Of a stretch of 25,336 bases of DNA, positions 23,589 to 25,336 are shown piece by piece. This stretch comes from Thermomucor indicae-seudaticae (taxonomy: Eukaryota > Mucoromycota > Mucoromycetes > Mucorales > Lichtheimiaceae), in contig JSYX01000514.1 of the NCBI GenBank assembly GCA_000787465.1, forward strand, positions 1-25,336, in the 5' to 3' direction. The position numbers were made by a program, and so were the translations under genes. The notes under the pieces were generated by a model. That model was given only the letters and a program-made list of their open reading frames with translations, did not search any database and was not told the DNA's origin. Numbering within the stretch: the first letter of the stretch is position 1; each line of letters begins with the position of its first letter.

Positions 23589-23677
23589 TTGCAAAAGACA
23601 GACAGAGAGAAAGTTTGGAGGAGGGGGCCCGCGGAGGGCCAAAATCGCCTTGTTCTTTCTTTCCTTCCCCACAGAAA
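23589..23677. promoter_or_regulatory. 89-bp bidirectional promoter of CENP-K and TAF7
   Basis: The two start codons are only 89 bp apart. A pyrimidine tract ending in CCCCACAG at 23674 lies three bases before the TAF7 ATG and resembles a 3' splice site. TAF7 may therefore have an untranslated exon whose promoter lies within CENP-K. Confidence 0.5.
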
Positions 23678-24703
23678 ATGGACGCCGCACAGGAAACCAC
23701 CAACAAAGGAAAACGAAGCCATTCGAAAGAAAAACCGATCAAGATAAAATTGACGACGCGAGACAATCAAGCGCAACTGAGCGGGTCGGAGGATGAGGAT
23801 GAACCGGAGGCAGCGATCGAGGAGCATTTGATCCTTCGACTTCCGGAAGGCGAAATGTGTGAACAGTTTCGAGAGATGGTACGGAGGCGGGAGATACCGG
23901 AAGACGTCAAACTGCATCTAAAAGGTGTCTTAGACAGCTCCTTTTTGAGAAGTAATGATGAAGAGAAGCAGCTGATCGGTGATCATGTTAGATAATCGGC
24001 GTGGCTACTTTCAAGTGAATGGGCGGAAATATGACACGACACTGGTTGATTTACCGACGATTACAGAATCGCACCGAACCATGGATAACAGGCAGTTTTT
24101 CAAGATAGCCGATATATCTCAAGTAAGTAGAGTATATACTTTCTTTTTCGGCTACTGTATTCATCATGATGTTTCTTTAGATGTTACTCGTTCACGACAC
24201 GAGTCCCAAAGACGAGCCCAGCATAGTAGACAACAAACAAGATCCATACGTGTTCCCGCATGGTCTGACGCCGCCATTAAAGCATGTCCGTAAACGAAGG
24301 TTTAGAAAGATGCTTTCGAAAAAGGTATATGATCTGGCTTCGGTTTGGTTTATCGGGTTCTTATGTGGCAGTAGGCAATAGAGGAAGTAGAGAGAGAAGT
24401 CGAACGTTTATTAGAAATTGATGCGACGGCTGAAGATGTGCAATACGGTAAGCGTTGGGAACTGTCATCTTCCAGAGCCGTATACTTATTTGGAGATCGG
24501 CAGAGGTTGTTGATAACCGGGAGATGGAAATGGAGGCGGAAGCCGAGTCCGATGCGGCTACGCAAGATATTGATATCGATATGAGTGAAGCGGCCGAGAG
24601 TGAAAGCGATGAGGAAGACCTCGCTGCTGCTATTAATCGAGACTTGGAAGCACTTGAAGGCGAAGAGGAGGAGGAAGAGGAAGAAGAGGAGAGTGAAGAA
24701 GAA

Positions 24704-24734
<31 letters not shown>

Positions 24735-25052
24735 GCGGGGCACAGAGTGGAGAGATCGGTAAGGCAATATGTATATTTGTAAACGTCGAGGATATAGATT
24801 TGACGATTTGCCGGCAGAACAAAAACGTCAAGAAATTGCAGAGATTAGGCAGGCTATTCAGCGCAAGACACGGGACCTTCAGACAGCGCCCAATGCCATA
24901 CTCCAGGTATGAAAGGAGGAGGAGCAGTAGGAGCGGGAATTCTATGGATAGACTCATGTTATTGTTTCCAGAAACGATTTGAGACAACCATTGAGAACTT
25001 GAAAAAAGAATTGGCACTCAAGGAAGCACATCTTGCAGAGATGAGCAAATAA
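23678..25052 (+). CDS. TAF7: TFIID subunit TAF7, 7 exons
   Basis: Exons 23678-23924, 23992-24122, 24181-24324, 24375-24447, 24504-24758, 24791-24906 and 24972-25052 give 348 aa. The TAFII55 N-terminal domain is clear: [69 protein letters not shown], and [20 protein letters not shown], the classic TAF7 block. A long acidic tract follows (residues about 250-282, almost pure Glu). A C-terminal coiled coil ([20 protein letters not shown] and [19 protein letters not shown]) closes the protein. TAF7 binds TAF1 and restrains its activity in TFIID before transcription starts. The intron after the acidic tract is doubtful: with the best donor (GTAAGG at 24759) it is only 32 nt. A donor at 24747 gives 44 nt and a protein four residues shorter. 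Confidence 0.94.
24662..24733 (+). repeat. GAA/GAG repeat encoding poly-Glu in TAF7
   Basis: A purine-only run of mixed GAA and GAG codons, with a single Ser codon, encodes the acidic tract of TAF7. Mixed codons suggest selection on the protein as well as repeat expansion. The opposite strand reads as a spurious Ser-rich frame. Confidence 0.85.
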
Positions 25053-25336
25053 TCCCACGCAATTGTTATGTTTAAAAGTCTAATGCTTATTAACGCAAAA
25101 CCATCAAGCTTTCTTTACAAAGTCATAGTTACTGGTTTTTCAATAACTTTTTGCGTCAACTTCAAGTGAAACTTGCGCTATGCTTTAACGAGGATTCGCT
25201 GTGAAATCAAAATACATTTGCACTGTGATATAAGAACCTTGTACGCTGCGGAAGGCTTATGGTATGCATCTGTGCGTTCGACTGGCTGCGTAATAGATCA
25301 CGCATAAGAGGAGTGGTTCCTTATTTGCTTTTGATC
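25053..25336. other. Downstream of TAF7 to window end
   Basis: Contains the TAF7 3' UTR region and nothing further that I recognise. Confidence 0.4.

Noticed and set aside
24361..25017. A 218-aa minus-strand frame rich in Ser
   Set aside because: It is the antisense shadow of the poly-Glu repeat and flanking exons of TAF7.

Overview
The window looks like nuclear DNA of a filamentous fungus, most likely an early-diverging one (Mucoromycota, probably Mucorales). Genes are compact and broken by many short GT-AG introns, mostly 50-75 nt. The proteins are ordinary eukaryotic housekeeping proteins. The strongest lineage hint is a cullin that reads as the CUL2 class, which to my knowledge is absent from budding and fission yeast. 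I rebuilt twelve gene models by hand. In every one the exon lengths sum to a multiple of three, and the joined protein matches its family across the splice sites. This is not a bacterial or viral region, and I saw no CRISPR array, operon or intact transposon.

Layout, left to right: an 18-bp perfect inverted repeat (1-63); a histidine phosphatase / phosphoglycerate-mutase-like gene (+, 211-1122); ribosomal protein uL13 (RPL16/RPL13A, -, 1216-1967) head-to-head with uL5 (RPL11, +, 2859-3518); a silent gap (3519-4604); a NIF3-family gene (-, 4605-5803) head-to-head with an NmrA-like Rossmann protein (+, 5933-7028); the SAM-domain RNA-binding protein Vts1/Smaug (-, 7540-9982); a 2-kb stretch with microsatellites and weak gene traces (9983-11976); a CipC/DUF3759 gene (-, 11977-12361); a 3.3-kb gene-poor stretch with inverted repeats and a probable HMG-like gene remnant (12362-15660).

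The right part continues with the mitochondrial citrate carrier Ctp1 (+, 15661-16705), a DESI2/PPPDE isopeptidase with a long Ser-rich tail (-, 16892-18240), cullin-2 with 14 exons (+, 18887-22042), CENP-K/Sim4 (-, 22343-23588) and TFIID subunit TAF7 (+, 23678-25052).

Four divergent pairs share short upstream regions: uL13/uL5, NIF3/NmrA-like, DESI2/CUL2 and CENP-K/TAF7. The uL13/uL5 pair encodes two proteins of the same ribosomal subunit, and DESI2/CUL2 pairs a ubiquitin-like isopeptidase with a ubiquitin-ligase scaffold. Otherwise the genes act in separate pathways: translation, mitochondrial citrate export, mRNA control, kinetochore assembly, transcription initiation and ubiquitination.

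I found no wholly new system. The points most worth checking are the CUL2-class cullin, the NmrA-like protein with an eroded nucleotide-binding loop, the DESI2 tail, unusual introns (a start codon split by an intron, a GC-AG intron, a possible 32-nt intron) and the decayed region at 12.4-15.6 kb.
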